NCBI GenBank assembly: GCA_020848075.1
Contig: JADLAV010000057.1
Span: forward strand, 42,145-106,144
Direction of reading: 5' to 3'
Origin: Burkholderiales bacterium
Lineage (GTDB): Bacteria > Pseudomonadota > Gammaproteobacteria > Burkholderiales > SG8-39
Length of the DNA: 64,000 nt
Below, in pieces: positions 43,399-53,649 of this stretch. Numbering within the stretch: position 1 is the stretch's first letter; every line of letters starts with the position of its first letter. A program made the translations under genes and the position numbers. Below the pieces are notes generated by a model, which worked only from the letters and a program-made list of their open reading frames with translations, did not search any database and was not told where the DNA came from.

Positions 43399-44466
43399 TC
43401 AGGACACGCGCTGGTACTTCCCGCCGGGCAGGCTCGTGACTCTGCCCGCGAGCTCCAGCTGCAACAGGATCGCTGATACCTTGTCGGCAGTCAAGCCGCT
43501 GCGCTCGCAGAGGATGTCAACATTGCACGGGTCGTAGCCCATGTGGTCGAGCAGTGCGTCATCCGTCACGGGTGCTCGCGATGCCGTGGCGGCCGGCGCC
43601 GGCAGTTCGCCGAGGACGTCCTCCGCGCTCTCGACGAGCTTCGCGCCCTGCTTGATCAGCGCATGGCATCCCTTGGACAACGGGGAATGGATGGATCCCG
43701 GAACGGCAAATACGTCGCGGCCTTGCTCCGCGGCCGCGCGCGCGGTGATGAGCGAGCCGCTCGAGATCGCCGCTTCGATTACCAGCACCCCTCGCGCGAG
43801 CCCGCTGATGATTCGATTGCGGCGCGGAAAGCCCGAGGCCACCGGCTGCGTGCCGAGCGGGAACTCCGATATGAGCGCGCCGCGCGCGGCGATCTCCTCG
43901 CCCAGCGCGGCGTTGCGCGGCGGATAGATCACATCGATGCCGGTGCCGAGCACTGCGACCGTCGAACCCTCGCCGGCGAGCGCGCCGCGATGCGCGGCGG
44001 CGTCGATGCCGACCGCGAGACCGCTGACGATCGTCAGCCCCGCTGCGCTGAAGCTGCGGCCGAAGTTTTCCGCGTTCGCGAGTCCCTGCGGCGTGCCGTT
44101 GCGGCTGCCGACGATTGCAAGGCTCCGTCGCCCGAGCAGGGCGAGATCGCCACGCACGTAGAGGAGCGCGGGCGGATCCGGAATCTCGAGGAGCTGTTTT
44201 GGATACAGCGCGTCCGCGAGCGTCACGATCGCGTGACCGGCGCCGGATGCCCATGCAACGTTCCGCGCGACGGCTGCCGCCTGGTCGTCCGCGAGGATCC
44301 GATCGGCGATCTGCTCGCCCACATGGCGGGCGAGCGACGCGCGGCCCGCCGCGATCACGCGTTCGGGCAGGCCGAATTCGGCGAGCAGGCGGCGCAGGCC
44401 CTGTCCGCCCAGGCCGGGGACGAGCGTGAGCCTGACCCAGGCGGCTAGCCCGGCGTCAGGCTCCAT
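43399..44466 (-). CDS. dprA: DNA processing protein DprA
   Basis: 355 residues. The Rossmann-like core has IVGSRNGTPQGLANAENFGR and SGLAVGIDAAAHRGAL, which bind single-stranded DNA and dimerise, and a short C-terminal winged-helix domain follows (DALLDHMGYDPCNVDILCERSGLTADKVSAILLQLEL). It loads RecA onto incoming ssDNA in natural transformation. The surrounding LysM-dprA-smg-topB order is typical. Confidence 0.95.
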   Translation of the reverse strand: MEPDAGLAAWVRLTLVPGLGGQGLRRLLAEFGLPERVIAAGRASLARHVGEQIADRILADDQAAAVARNVAWASGAGHAIVTLADALYPKQLLEIPDPPALLYVRGDLALLGRRSLAIVGSRNGTPQGLANAENFGRSFSAAGLTIVSGLAVGIDAAAHRGALAGEGSTVAVLGTGIDVIYPPRNAALGEEIAARGALISEFPLGTQPVASGFPRRNRIISGLARGVLVIEAAISSGSLITARAAAEQGRDVFAVPGSIHSPLSKGCHALIKQGAKLVESAEDVLGELPAPAATASRAPVTDDALLDHMGYDPCNVDILCERSGLTADKVSAILLQLELAGRVTSLPGGKYQRVS

Positions 44467-44488
44467 GTGGCGGGCGCGCCGGCGTCGC

Positions 44489-45622
44489 TCAGGGGGTGCG
44501 CGCGACGTCGCGCGGCGTCACCGGCTCGGAGGCCTGCACCACCAGCGCGTAGGACACGTTCTCGAAGGTGCGGAACACGAACACCAGGCCGTAGCGCTGC
44601 TCGGGCAGCGTGACGTCCGGCTTGCGCGGCTCGCCCATGTACCAGCTGCCGATGCTGCGGTCGTTCCGCACGACGAAGCTGCGGTGGAGCGCGAGCACGT
44701 GGCCGAGTTCCAGCCCGTCCTTTGCGCCCTTGTTCAGAACGACGATCTGCAGCGGTCCGGCCTCGCGCCGGAAGCTGCCGACCCGCCCGTCGTCCTGGAG
44801 ATACGCCGCCTGATCTGCGCCGTAGATGTCGCTGCGCGTGTCGGTCTCGCCGTCGGAGATCATGATCACCCGGGCGTTGATCTCCGCGGCAGGCTTGTGC
44901 GGGACGTAGTTGAACACCCGCGTCGGGCCGACCGCGACGAGCCGGTCGCCCTGGCTCACCTCGCGCGTCGACTTGATGATCTGCAACGTGCTCGGATGGC
45001 CGCGTTTCGTCAGGCGCGCCGTGCCGAGGTTGACCGCCTCGAAGCCGAGCGTGCGCTTCGTATCGGGATCGACGATGGCCCGCCCCTGGCGGTACATGTA
45101 CCAGAGCGGCTCGGTGCTGTCGCCGATGCCCTCCGCGTACACCCGGTTGCCTTGGCCGACGTTATAGCGGCCGAGCTCGGTGGCGACGATCTCGGGTGCG
45201 TTCTTGAGTCCGTCCTCCTCGACGACCAGCGGCTGCGTCAGGAAGGGCTCGATGACCCGCGGCGGAATGCTCGGGATCGCCTCGCCGGCAAGCGGCTCTG
45301 CGCGCACGCGCGGAGACACGCGCTCAATCGAGAGCGTTCCCGTGGCACGGTCAAATACGATGACGTCGCCCGGATAGATGAGGTGGGGATTGCGGATCTC
45401 CGCGCTGTTCAGCCGCCAGATCAGGGGCCACTGCCACGGTTCCTTGAGGAAGCGCGCCGAGATGCCCCAGAGGGTATCGCCCTTCCGTACCGTGTAGCGG
45501 TCCGGCGCATCGGACCGGATCTGGACGATGTTTCCTTCCTTGCGGGGATCTGGCTGCTGCGCGGCCGCTGGCACGGCCAAGGCGAGGGCGAGCAGCAGGG
45601 CTATGCTAGACTTTTTGAACAT
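44489..45622 (-). CDS. LysM-domain exported protein
   Basis: 377 residues. A signal peptide (KKSSIALLLALALAVPAAAQ) is followed by one LysM domain (about residues 40-90) with YTVRKGDTLWGISARFL and WRLNSAEIRNPHLIYPGD, which would bind peptidoglycan. The rest has a beta-rich C-terminal region without a recognised fold. ATG 45622 is supported by GAGG at 5 bases. The gene is immediately upstream of dprA, as in many betaproteobacteria, but its role is unknown. Confidence 0.85.
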   Translation of the reverse strand: MFKKSSIALLLALALAVPAAAQQPDPRKEGNIVQIRSDAPDRYTVRKGDTLWGISARFLKEPWQWPLIWRLNSAEIRNPHLIYPGDVIVFDRATGTLSIERVSPRVRAEPLAGEAIPSIPPRVIEPFLTQPLVVEEDGLKNAPEIVATELGRYNVGQGNRVYAEGIGDSTEPLWYMYRQGRAIVDPDTKRTLGFEAVNLGTARLTKRGHPSTLQIIKSTREVSQGDRLVAVGPTRVFNYVPHKPAAEINARVIMISDGETDTRSDIYGADQAAYLQDDGRVGSFRREAGPLQIVVLNKGAKDGLELGHVLALHRSFVVRNDRSIGSWYMGEPRKPDVTLPEQRYGLVFVFRTFENVSYALVVQASEPVTPRDVARTP

Positions 45623-45686
45623 ACGCACCTCGACCCCATCTAGGCCCAATGGCAAGGGCTTGATTTTGCTCCAAGGATAGCAGCAG

Positions 45687-45705
45687 TCTCAAGGATTCGT
45701 TGAGA
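45687..45705. promoter_or_regulatory. Inverted repeat in the LysM/def divergent gap
   Basis: TCTCAA N7 TTGAGA lies roughly midway between the divergent LysM and def genes, in a 117-bp gap where both promoters must sit. A binding site for a regulator or a small hairpin is possible; no other evidence is visible. Confidence 0.25.
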
Positions 45706-45739
45706 TTCTGCACGTAATTAATTCACGCAGCAAGTATTT

Positions 45740-46252
45740 GTGGCAACACTGACCGTTCTTCGTTACCCCGATGAGCGCCTCCATACGGTCGCCCAGCCCG
45801 TTCGGGAGGTCGATGAGGAAATCCGCCAACTCGTCCGGGATATGGCCGAAACGATGTATGCGGCGCCCGGCATCGGCCTTGCCGCGACCCAGGTCAACGT
45901 TCATCGCAGGGTGATCGTCATCGACATTTCCGAGGCGCGCGATGAGCTGCTCGTGCTCGTCAATCCCGAGATTCTCGCCACCGAGGGCGTGCAGGAGTGC
46001 GAGGAGGGCTGCCTGTCGGTTCCGGGAGTCTATGAAAAGGTGACCCGGGCCGAGAAGGTCAAAGTGCGCGCGCTCGGCGCCGACGGCCGCCCGTTCGAAC
46101 TGGAGGCCGAGGGCCTGCTCGCCGTGTGCATCCAGCATGAGATGGACCACCTCGAGGGGAAAGTCTTCGTCGAGTACCTGTCGCGCTTGAAGCAGACGCG
46201 CATTCGCGCGCGCCTGCAGAAGCAGGGTCGTCGCGCGACGGCCGCCGCTTGA
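45740..46252 (+). CDS. def: Peptide deformylase
   Basis: 170 residues. The three catalytic motifs are present: [16 protein letters not shown] (metal-ligand Cys) and [11 protein letters not shown] (HExxH-type). It removes the formyl group from nascent N-terminal methionine. A GTG start at 45740 is used; no other start restores the N-terminal beta strand. It is followed by fmt, the enzyme that adds the formyl group. Confidence 0.97.
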   Translation: MATLTVLRYPDERLHTVAQPVREVDEEIRQLVRDMAETMYAAPGIGLAATQVNVHRRVIVIDISEARDELLVLVNPEILATEGVQECEEGCLSVPGVYEKVTRAEKVKVRALGADGRPFELEAEGLLAVCIQHEMDHLEGKVFVEYLSRLKQTRIRARLQKQGRRATAAA

Positions 46253-46284
46253 GTCGATCGCTTTTAGCCTGAACACCTGTCCGG

Positions 46285-47235
46285 ATGCGAGCCGTCTTCG
46301 CGGGCACGCCCGAGTTCGCGGTCGCGGCGCTCGAGGCCGTGCAGGCTGCCGGTCACGAGATAGTGTTAGTCCTCACTCAGCCGGATAGGCCCGCCGGCCG
46401 GGGATTAACACCGTCGTCTAGCGCGGTCAAGCGGACGGCCGAGCGGCTCGGGCTCCGGGTTGCCCAGCCGGCAACCCTCAAGGATCCGGCGGTGCTGGCC
46501 CAGCTGAAGGTCGCGGCCCCAGACGTGATGGTGGTCGCCGCGTACGGACTGATGCTGCCGCGCGCAGTGCTCGACATTCCGCGCCACGGGGCGATCAACG
46601 TGCACGCGTCGCTCCTCCCCCGCTGGCGCGGGGCGGCGCCGATAGAGCGCGCGATTCTGGCCGGCGACGCGCGGACCGGCGTCTCGATCATGCAGATGGA
46701 CTCAGGGCTCGATACCGGCCCGGTGCTGCTCACCGCCGAGGCGCCGATCGGTCGCGACGACACGGCCGGCACAGTCCACGATCGGCTGGCGGCACTCGGT
46801 GCCAGGCTCTTGGTGGAGGTGCTCGACCGCTTTTCCCGCGGAGAGGTCGCAGCCGCGCCACAACCGCTCGACGGCGCAACCTACGCGCCGAAGATCGGCA
46901 AGTCGGAGGCGCGCATCGACTGGACGCAGCCGGCCGATCGGATCGAGCGGCAGATCCGCGCCTTCAACCCGCATCCCGGCGCGGTCGCGCATATTCGAGG
47001 CACGGATTTGAAGATCTGGCGGGCGGCAACGGTTCCGGACGCCGAGGCGCGCGCGGTGCTGGCGGCGGGTACCGTGCTTCGCTCGAACACCGACGGCATC
47101 GTCGTTGCGTGCGGGGAGGGCGCGCTCGCGCTCACCGAGCTTCAGCGCGCGGGCGGCAAGCGGTTGACGGCCGCGGAACTCCTGCGCGGATTCCCGGTCG
47201 TGGCGGGCGACCGCTTCGCGGTGACAACGAGTTGA
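46285..47235 (+). CDS. fmt: Methionyl-tRNA formyltransferase
   Basis: 316 residues. It begins [13 protein letters not shown]; the folate-binding motif [18 protein letters not shown] lies near residues 108-125, and the C-terminal domain contains LSRA-like [11 protein letters not shown] blocks. It formylates the initiator Met-tRNA. It follows def by 32 bp and precedes htpX. Confidence 0.97.
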   Translation: MRAVFAGTPEFAVAALEAVQAAGHEIVLVLTQPDRPAGRGLTPSSSAVKRTAERLGLRVAQPATLKDPAVLAQLKVAAPDVMVVAAYGLMLPRAVLDIPRHGAINVHASLLPRWRGAAPIERAILAGDARTGVSIMQMDSGLDTGPVLLTAEAPIGRDDTAGTVHDRLAALGARLLVEVLDRFSRGEVAAAPQPLDGATYAPKIGKSEARIDWTQPADRIERQIRAFNPHPGAVAHIRGTDLKIWRAATVPDAEARAVLAAGTVLRSNTDGIVVACGEGALALTELQRAGGKRLTAAELLRGFPVVAGDRFAVTTS

Positions 47236-47304
47236 ATTCCGGGGGAAAACCCCAATTTAGCAATGCATCGCGCGCGAGGCGAGCGAGTTCAAGAGGAGCA
47301 AAGC

Positions 47305-48147
47305 ATGATCGGCAATTGGCTCAAGACCACCATCCTGATGGCCGGGATCCTGGCGCTCTTCGGCGCCGTCGGTGGAGCGTTGGGCGGAACGCAGGGGATG
47401 CTGCTCGCGCTCGCGATCGGGGGCGCGATGAATTTCATCGCCTACTGGTTCTCCGACAAGATGGTGCTGCGGATGTACCGGGCGCAGGAGGTCGACGAGA
47501 CCTCGGCGCCGCAGCTCTACAGCACGGTGAAGGAGTTGGCCGGTCGCGCCGGGCTGCCGATGCCGCGCGTCTACCTGATCGACGAGGCGCAGCCGAACGC
47601 TTTCGCCACCGGCCGCAACCCGGAGCATGCCGCGGTCGCGGCCACCAGCGGTATCCTGCGGCTCCTCACCCCGCGCGAGTTGCGCGGGGTGATGGCGCAC
47701 GAGCTGTCTCACGTGAGGCACCGCGACATCCTGATCTCGACCATTTCCGCGACCGTCGCGGGCGCGATCTCCACGCTCGCTCAGTTCGGTCTCTTCTTCG
47801 GCGGCAACAGCCAGAATCGCGAAGGCGGGAACCCGTTGCTTGCGATCCTGGTGATGCTGTTCGCCCCGATCGCGGCGATGCTCATCCAGTTCGCGATCTC
47901 ACGCACCCGCGAGTTCGGGGCCGACCGCGGCGGCGCCGAGCTCTCCGGGGATCCGGGTGCGCTCGCCGATGCGCTCGTGAAGATCGACCACTACGCGCGC
48001 GGCATCCCGATGGACGCCGCCGATGCGCATCCGGCCACCGCGCAGATGATGATCATCAACCCGCTCTCCGGCGGCGGGCTGAAGGGCCTTTTCAGCACGC
48101 ACCCGGCGACCGAGGAGCGCGTCGCGCGCCTGCGCGCAATGGCGTGA
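47305..48147 (+). CDS. htpX: Membrane metalloprotease HtpX
   Basis: 280 residues. Two N-terminal membrane segments are followed by the zinc motif HELSH in [12 protein letters not shown] and further membrane segments. The second metal-ligand Glu is in REFGADR. It degrades damaged inner-membrane proteins. ATG 47305 is supported by GAGGAG upstream. Confidence 0.95.
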   Translation: MIGNWLKTTILMAGILALFGAVGGALGGTQGMLLALAIGGAMNFIAYWFSDKMVLRMYRAQEVDETSAPQLYSTVKELAGRAGLPMPRVYLIDEAQPNAFATGRNPEHAAVAATSGILRLLTPRELRGVMAHELSHVRHRDILISTISATVAGAISTLAQFGLFFGGNSQNREGGNPLLAILVMLFAPIAAMLIQFAISRTREFGADRGGAELSGDPGALADALVKIDHYARGIPMDAADAHPATAQMMIINPLSGGGLKGLFSTHPATEERVARLRAMA

Positions 48148-48240
48148 CCGATCCCTCGGCTCGAAGGGGAGTCGCGGTGCCCGGCGCAGGCGATCTACGC
48201 CATCAGCGGACGGCCTGCGGGCAGGGGCCGGCGCATCGCC

Positions 48241-49500
48241 GTGGCCGCCCACGCCCATAGCCTGGCCGACGATCTCGCCGACGCGAGCCGCCTGATCGCG
48301 CGGGTTGCGGGCGGCACGAGCCTTGCGGCGCTCCGCGCGGCGGCGGCGCTGCGGCCCGGGGTGCTCGAGATCCTGTACGGAGCGCTGCGCGACTATGCTG
48401 TCGGCGACCGACTCATCGACGCCCTCGCTCACCGAACGCCGCCGGACCCCGCCGTGCGCGCGCTGCTCCTGGCGGGTCTTCGGGCGCTGCGCAGCGGACG
48501 TCCCGCGCACGCCGTGGTGAGCCAAGCGGTCGACGCGGCGGTGAAGCTCCGTCGCTCTTCGGCGAAGGGATTGGTGAACGCGCTGCTGCGCAACTATCTT
48601 CGCGATAGCAGCGCGCTGGAGGCGCGTGTCGCAGAGCACGAGGAAGCGCGCTACTGCCACCCGCAATGGTGGATCGATCGGCTCCGCACGGACTATCCCG
48701 ACGCATGGGAGCGGATTCTCGCGGCCGGCAACACGCATCCGCCGATGACGCTGCGGGTGAACGCGCGACGGACCAGCACGGCGGACTACATTGCGATGCT
48801 CGCCGCGCAGGACATCGCGGTGCGGCAGATCGGTCCGTACGCGGTACGTCTCGGTGCGCCGCGCCCGGTCGATGCCGTTCCCGGATTCGACGCGGGGCTC
48901 GTCTCGGTGCAGGATGCGGGCGCGCAGCTCGCCGCCCCGCTGCTTGGCGCCGTATCCGGCCAGCGCGTGCTCGACGCATGCGCGGCGCCGGGTGGCAAGA
49001 GCGCGCACCTCCTCGAGCTCGCCGCCGTCGAGCTCACGGCGCTTGACGTGGACGACCGGCGCCTCGATCGCGTTCGCACGACGTTCGCGCGCCTCGGCCT
49101 CGCAGCTCGCCTGATTGCGGGCGATGCGGCGGCGCCGGAGTCGTGGTGGGACGGGCGGTTGTTCCAGCACATCCTCCTTGACGCGCCCTGCACCGCCTCG
49201 GGCGTCGTACGCCGGTATCCGGACATCAAGTGGCTGCGCCGCGCCGAGGACGTGGCGGGCTTTGCGGACCTCCAGGCGCGGCTGCTCGCCGCGCTGTGGC
49301 GGCTCCTGGAGCCGGGTGGTAAATTGCTCTACGCAACCTGCTCGGTGTTTCACGAGGAGAACGGCGCGGTCGTCGCCGGGTTTCTCGAGCGGCAGCCCGA
49401 CGCCAGGCGCGTCGCCGCGCCCGGCATCGAGGCCGGTCAGCTGCTCCCCGACGCAGATCACGACGGTTTCTACTACGCCTTGCTGCAGAAGAACGCCTAA
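48241..49500 (+). CDS. rsmB: 16S rRNA (cytosine967-C5)-methyltransferase RsmB
   Basis: 419 residues. The N-terminal NusB-like helical domain is followed by a SAM-dependent methyltransferase core with VLDACAAPGGKSAHLLEL, the active-site DAPC in LLDAPCTASGVVRRYPDIKW, and the second Cys in YATCSVFHEEN. A GTG at 48241 is the probable start. It follows htpX and precedes the DUF4390 gene, the usual betaproteobacterial arrangement. Confidence 0.94.
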   Translation: MAAHAHSLADDLADASRLIARVAGGTSLAALRAAAALRPGVLEILYGALRDYAVGDRLIDALAHRTPPDPAVRALLLAGLRALRSGRPAHAVVSQAVDAAVKLRRSSAKGLVNALLRNYLRDSSALEARVAEHEEARYCHPQWWIDRLRTDYPDAWERILAAGNTHPPMTLRVNARRTSTADYIAMLAAQDIAVRQIGPYAVRLGAPRPVDAVPGFDAGLVSVQDAGAQLAAPLLGAVSGQRVLDACAAPGGKSAHLLELAAVELTALDVDDRRLDRVRTTFARLGLAARLIAGDAAAPESWWDGRLFQHILLDAPCTASGVVRRYPDIKWLRRAEDVAGFADLQARLLAALWRLLEPGGKLLYATCSVFHEENGAVVAGFLERQPDARRVAAPGIEAGQLLPDADHDGFYYALLQKNA

Positions 49501-49503
49501 ACC

Positions 49504-50115
49504 ATGCCCCGGGCGACATCGCGCCGGGCAACTCTCGCGATGCTTGCGGCGCTGCCGCTCGTCGCGCCGCTGCTCGTCGGCCCCTGCCCTGCTGCCGCCG
49601 ACGAAATTGCGGTGCGCAGCGCGCGTCTCGAGGCGGCGGAGGACGGCTACGCGCTCGATGCGGATTTCCAGGTCGATCTGACACCGCGGCTCGAGGACGC
49701 GCTGCACCAGGGCGTTACGCTGTACTTCGTAGTCGACTTCGAGTTGAGCCGACCCCGCTGGTACTGGCTCGACGAGCAGATCGGCGCCGCGTCGCGTACC
49801 GCGCGCCTTTCGTTCCATGCGCTCACCCGGACCTATCGCCTGAGCTCCGGCACCCTGCACCAGACTTTTCCCACCCTCGGTGAGGCGCTGCGGGCGCTCG
49901 GCACGGTGCGCAGCTGGACGGTGATCGACCGTGGCAGGCTCGCGCCGGACACGACTTACGCGGCCGCGGCACGCCTCCGGCTCGACGTGACCCAGCTGCC
50001 GAAGCCCTTCCAGCTGAGCGCGCTCGCCAACCCCGAGTGGACGCTCGCGTCGCCGTGGCGGCGCTGGCGATTCACCACGCCCGCCGGCAATGGCGAAGGG
50101 GAGGCGAGGCGATGA
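49504..50115 (+). CDS. DUF4390 exported protein
   Basis: 203 residues. A signal peptide (RRATLAMLAALPLVAPLLVGPCPAAADE) precedes a domain matching DUF4390 (FVVDFELSRPRWYWLDE, FHALTRTYRLS, TWT-like blocks). The gene commonly lies between rsmB and ntrY in betaproteobacteria and may be part of the sensory system. Its last codon overlaps the next start (ATGA). Function unknown. Confidence 0.8.
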   Translation: MPRATSRRATLAMLAALPLVAPLLVGPCPAAADEIAVRSARLEAAEDGYALDADFQVDLTPRLEDALHQGVTLYFVVDFELSRPRWYWLDEQIGAASRTARLSFHALTRTYRLSSGTLHQTFPTLGEALRALGTVRSWTVIDRGRLAPDTTYAAAARLRLDVTQLPKPFQLSALANPEWTLASPWRRWRFTTPAGNGEGEARR

Positions 50116-52217
50116 CCTACTTGCTCGTCGTCTGCGCGGCGCTGGCGGGCATCCTGCTGTTCCTGCTCGCGGCCGGATCGAGCGCCACCACCACGCTTCT
50201 CGCGCGGCACTATCCGCTCCTGCTGGTGCTGAACGGGCTGCTTGCCGCCGGGCTGTTCGTCCTGGTCGGCTATCAGCTGCTCACGTTGCGCCGCGCGCTG
50301 AAGGCGCGCGTCTTCGGTTCCCGGCTCACGCTACGCTTTCTCGCGATCTTCGTGGCCATGGCGGTCATCCCCGGCGCGATCGTCTACACGGTTTCGGTGC
50401 AGTTCCTCACCCGCAGCATCGAATCGTGGTTCAACGTGCGTGTGGATACCGCGCTCGAGAGCGGCCTCGACCTCGGTCGCAACGCGCTCGACAACATGCT
50501 CGGGGAACTGCAGCGGAAGTCGCGTACCATGGCGCTCGATCTGTCGGAGCTCTCGCCGGCGCTGCAACCGGTCGCGCTCAATCGGCTGCGAGAACAGACC
50601 GGCGCGGACGATGCCGTGCTGCTGGCCGGCAACGGGTCGGTGCTGGCGAGCGCCTCGCGCGAGGTGACGGGCCTCGTCGCGGAGCCGCCGCCGGCGTATG
50701 CCCTGCGCGCTGCGCGGTCATCGCGCGAATATTCGGCCATCGAGGGCGTCGGCGAGCGCGGGCTGTTGCTGCGCGTGATCGTTCCGCTCTCGGCGGCCGC
50801 GCTGTCGGACGAGACGCGCTGGCTGCAGCTGGTGCAGCGCGTGCCGGCAGGTCTTGCCGAGAGCGCCGAGAACGTGCAATCGGTGTACGCGGACTACAAG
50901 GAGCTCGCGCTGCTGCGCGCGGGTCTGAAGCGCATCTACCTCATCACGCTCACATTGACCCTGCTCCTCTCGCTGTTCCTGTCGATCGCGCTCGCCTTCG
51001 TCCTCTCACGGCGACTGTCCGAGCCGCTTGCGATCCTCGCCGAGGGCACCGAAGCGGTCGCCCGCGGTGATTTCAGCCGGCGGGCGCGGGTGACCAGCAG
51101 CGACGAGCTCGGCGTGCTCACGCGCTCGTTCAACGCGATGACCGAGCAGCTTGGGCAGGCGCGCGCGATCGCCGAGGCGACGCGCGAGCAGGTCGAGAGC
51201 GCGAAGGCCTATCTCGAGAACATCCTCGCGAACCTGTCGGCCGGCGTGCTCACTCTCGACCGGGAATTCCGGTTGCAGATCGCGAACGCTGGCGCCGGGG
51301 CGATCCTCGGCGGCGAGGAGCTCGCGCGCTGCACCGGGAGCGCGCTCGCGGGGACCGCGGCCCTCGATGCCCTCGCGGCCGAGATCCAGAACGGGTTCGC
51401 GGGTTCGGGCGAAGGCTCCTGGCAGCGCGAGATCGAGCTCGCGGGCCGAGATCAGATCATCCTCGTGCGCGGCTCGCGGCTGCCGGAGCCGGCGGGCTGC
51501 GGCTTCGTCGTCGTGTTCGACGACATCACGCAGCTGATCGCCGCGCAGCGCGCGACCGCCTGGGGCGAGGTCGCGCGGCGCCTCGCCCACGAGATCAAGA
51601 ACCCGCTGACGCCGATCCAGCTCTCGGCCGAGCGCATGCAGGCGCGGCTCGCGGGCAGGCTCGCCCCCGAGGACGAGGAGGCGCTGGAGCGCGCGACCGG
51701 CACCATCGTCGCGCAGGTTGCGGCGTTGAAGAACATGGTCGACGAGTTCCGCGAGTACGCGCGGCTGCCCGCGCCGGCGCTGCACGCCCTGGATCTGAAC
51801 GCGCTGTTGCTCGAGGTCTATGCGCTCTACGAACAGTCCCCGGTGCCCGTCGACCTCGAGCTCGCGCAAGGCCTGCCGGCCGTGCGCGCCGATCCCGCGC
51901 AGCTGAGGCAGGTCATACACAACCTGCTGCAAAACGCGCAGGATGCGCTTGCCGGGCGACCGCAGCCGCGCATCCGGATACGCACCGAGCGGGCCGGCGA
52001 GCGCGTGCGCCTGTGCGTCGCCGACAACGGGGGCGGGTTCAGCGAGAGCGTCATGAAGCGCGCGTTCGAGCCGTACGTGACCACCAAGCCGAAAGGTACC
52101 GGGCTTGGCCTGGCGATGGTAAAGAAGATCATCGACGAGCATCATGGCACGGTCTCGATCGAGAACCGTCCCCAGGAGGGCGCGGCCGTGACCGTCGCAC
52201 TTCCGCTGGCGGCATGA
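50112..52217 (+). CDS. ntrY: NtrY-like membrane histidine kinase
   Basis: 701 residues. Four or so N-terminal membrane segments and a periplasmic-like region are followed by a HAMP domain (LSRRLSEPLAILAEGTEAV), a PAS-like region and a dimerisation-phosphoacceptor domain with His493 in RLAHEIKNPLTPIQLS. The ATPase domain has NLLQNAQDAL, NGGGF and GTGLGLAMVKKI. It likely senses a redox or nitrogen-related signal. Its ATG overlaps the DUF4390 stop. The partner regulator follows by 22 bp. Confidence 0.9.
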   Translation: MTYLLVVCAALAGILLFLLAAGSSATTTLLARHYPLLLVLNGLLAAGLFVLVGYQLLTLRRALKARVFGSRLTLRFLAIFVAMAVIPGAIVYTVSVQFLTRSIESWFNVRVDTALESGLDLGRNALDNMLGELQRKSRTMALDLSELSPALQPVALNRLREQTGADDAVLLAGNGSVLASASREVTGLVAEPPPAYALRAARSSREYSAIEGVGERGLLLRVIVPLSAAALSDETRWLQLVQRVPAGLAESAENVQSVYADYKELALLRAGLKRIYLITLTLTLLLSLFLSIALAFVLSRRLSEPLAILAEGTEAVARGDFSRRARVTSSDELGVLTRSFNAMTEQLGQARAIAEATREQVESAKAYLENILANLSAGVLTLDREFRLQIANAGAGAILGGEELARCTGSALAGTAALDALAAEIQNGFAGSGEGSWQREIELAGRDQIILVRGSRLPEPAGCGFVVVFDDITQLIAAQRATAWGEVARRLAHEIKNPLTPIQLSAERMQARLAGRLAPEDEEALERATGTIVAQVAALKNMVDEFREYARLPAPALHALDLNALLLEVYALYEQSPVPVDLELAQGLPAVRADPAQLRQVIHNLLQNAQDALAGRPQPRIRIRTERAGERVRLCVADNGGGFSESVMKRAFEPYVTTKPKGTGLGLAMVKKIIDEHHGTVSIENRPQEGAAVTVALPLAA

Positions 52218-52239
52218 CGAGGGTACGAGGTAGAGCGGG

Positions 52240-53481
52240 ATGGCATCGATACTGGTAGTTGACGATGAGATCGGAATCCGGGAGCTCCTTTCGGAGATCC
52301 TGTCGGAGGAAGGACACACGGTGCAGCTGGCGGAGAACGCGACCGCCGCGCGCGAGCTGCGCGCCCGCGATCGGCCGGACCTGGTGCTGCTCGACATCTG
52401 GATGCCGGACACCGACGGCATCTCGCTGCTCAAGGAGTGGGCCACGGGCGGCGTGCTCAACATGCCGGTCGTGATGATGTCGGGTCATGCGACCATCGAC
52501 ACCGCGGTGGAAGCGACGCGAATCGGCGCGATGGACTTCCTCGAGAAGCCGATTGCCCTGCAGAAGCTGCTCGGCACGGTCAAGCGCGCGCTCCGGAGCG
52601 GCGAAGGGCGAATCGAGTCGCGGCTCACGCTCGCCGCGCTCGGCCGCTCGCCCGTCATCAACGAGATGCGGAAGCGCCTCGCGCAGCTCGCGTCGGTGAG
52701 CGCGCCGCTCCTGCTGCGCGGCGAGCCGGGCGCGCAGCCCGAGGTCTACGCCCGGCAGCTGCAGCGTCCGAACACGCCGTGGGTGGCGGCCGGGCAGGCG
52801 CTCGGCGAGACGCCGCAGGATCTGCTCGCCCGCGCCGCTGGTGGCATCCTGTTCATCGAGGACCTCGCCCTGTTCTCGAAGGTGCAGCAGCGCAACCTTG
52901 CATTCATCGCCGCGCGCGTCGACCGCAGCCAGGCGCGCATCGTGTCGTTCTGCTCCGAGGATCCGCGGAGGCTCGTGGAAGAGCGGGGCTTCGATCCCGA
53001 GCTGCTCGGACGCCTGTCGGAGCTCGTGCTGCACCTTCCGTCGCTGCGCGATTTCGCCGAAGACATCCCCGAGATCGCTCCGGTGCTGCTCGCGCAGCTC
53101 GTCGAGTCGCGCTTCTGCCCGCCGCGAGCCTTTTCGACCGCGGCGCTCAATGTGCTGCGCAATTTCGACTGGTCGCGCAGCCTCGATGAGCTGCAGCAGG
53201 TCGTGAAAAGCGCAGCGCTCGCCGCCCTGGACGAGGAGATCGGTGCGCAGGACGTCGAACGGGTGCTGCTCCGTCCGGCGCCGCGCCCGGCCGGCCTCGG
53301 AATTTCGCTCGACCTGCCGCTACGCGAGGCGCGCGAGGCGTTCGAGCGCGCCTACTTCGAGCACCACCTGTCCCGCGACGGCTCGATCAGCCGCCTCGCC
53401 GAGAAGTGCGGGCTGGAGCGCACGCATCTATACCGCAAGCTGAAAGGGCTGGGGATCAACGTTGGCCGCAAGGACGACTAG
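52240..53481 (+). CDS. ntrX: NtrX-like response regulator with a degenerate AAA+ domain
   Basis: 413 residues. A receiver domain (1-120) has the phospho-acceptor Asp52 (LLDIWMPD), acidic Asp8/Asp9 and Lys103 (FLEKP). The middle corresponds to a sigma54-activator AAA+ domain, but Walker A is absent: the position reads RGEPGAQPEVYAR instead of GxxGxGKE, and no GAFTGA loop is seen. A Fis-type helix-turn-helix (ISRLAEKCGLERTHLYRKLKGLGI) ends the chain. It likely regulates without ATP-driven sigma54 activation. The same loss is known in some betaproteobacterial NtrX-type proteins. Confidence 0.85.
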   Translation: MASILVVDDEIGIRELLSEILSEEGHTVQLAENATAARELRARDRPDLVLLDIWMPDTDGISLLKEWATGGVLNMPVVMMSGHATIDTAVEATRIGAMDFLEKPIALQKLLGTVKRALRSGEGRIESRLTLAALGRSPVINEMRKRLAQLASVSAPLLLRGEPGAQPEVYARQLQRPNTPWVAAGQALGETPQDLLARAAGGILFIEDLALFSKVQQRNLAFIAARVDRSQARIVSFCSEDPRRLVEERGFDPELLGRLSELVLHLPSLRDFAEDIPEIAPVLLAQLVESRFCPPRAFSTAALNVLRNFDWSRSLDELQQVVKSAALAALDEEIGAQDVERVLLRPAPRPAGLGISLDLPLREAREAFERAYFEHHLSRDGSISRLAEKCGLERTHLYRKLKGLGINVGRKDD

Positions 53482-53649
53482 CGGGCCGGGCCGACCCTTT
53501 GGCCGCCGCCTCGGCCGCGCGTTCACCGGGAGGGGGAGCAGTCTCGTGCGCACGCGCTGCGCCGCAGACGACACCCGATCTCCCGTCGTTCCCGCGGCTG
53601 CGGCGATCCGGAATACAATCCGCGCCCTGACGGCCGGCGGAGCTGCCGC

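Noticed and set aside
47240..47257. Short GGGG-GAAAA-CCCC hairpin after fmt as a terminator
   Set aside because: The stem is only about four bases and htpX continues on the same strand with its own good ribosome site.
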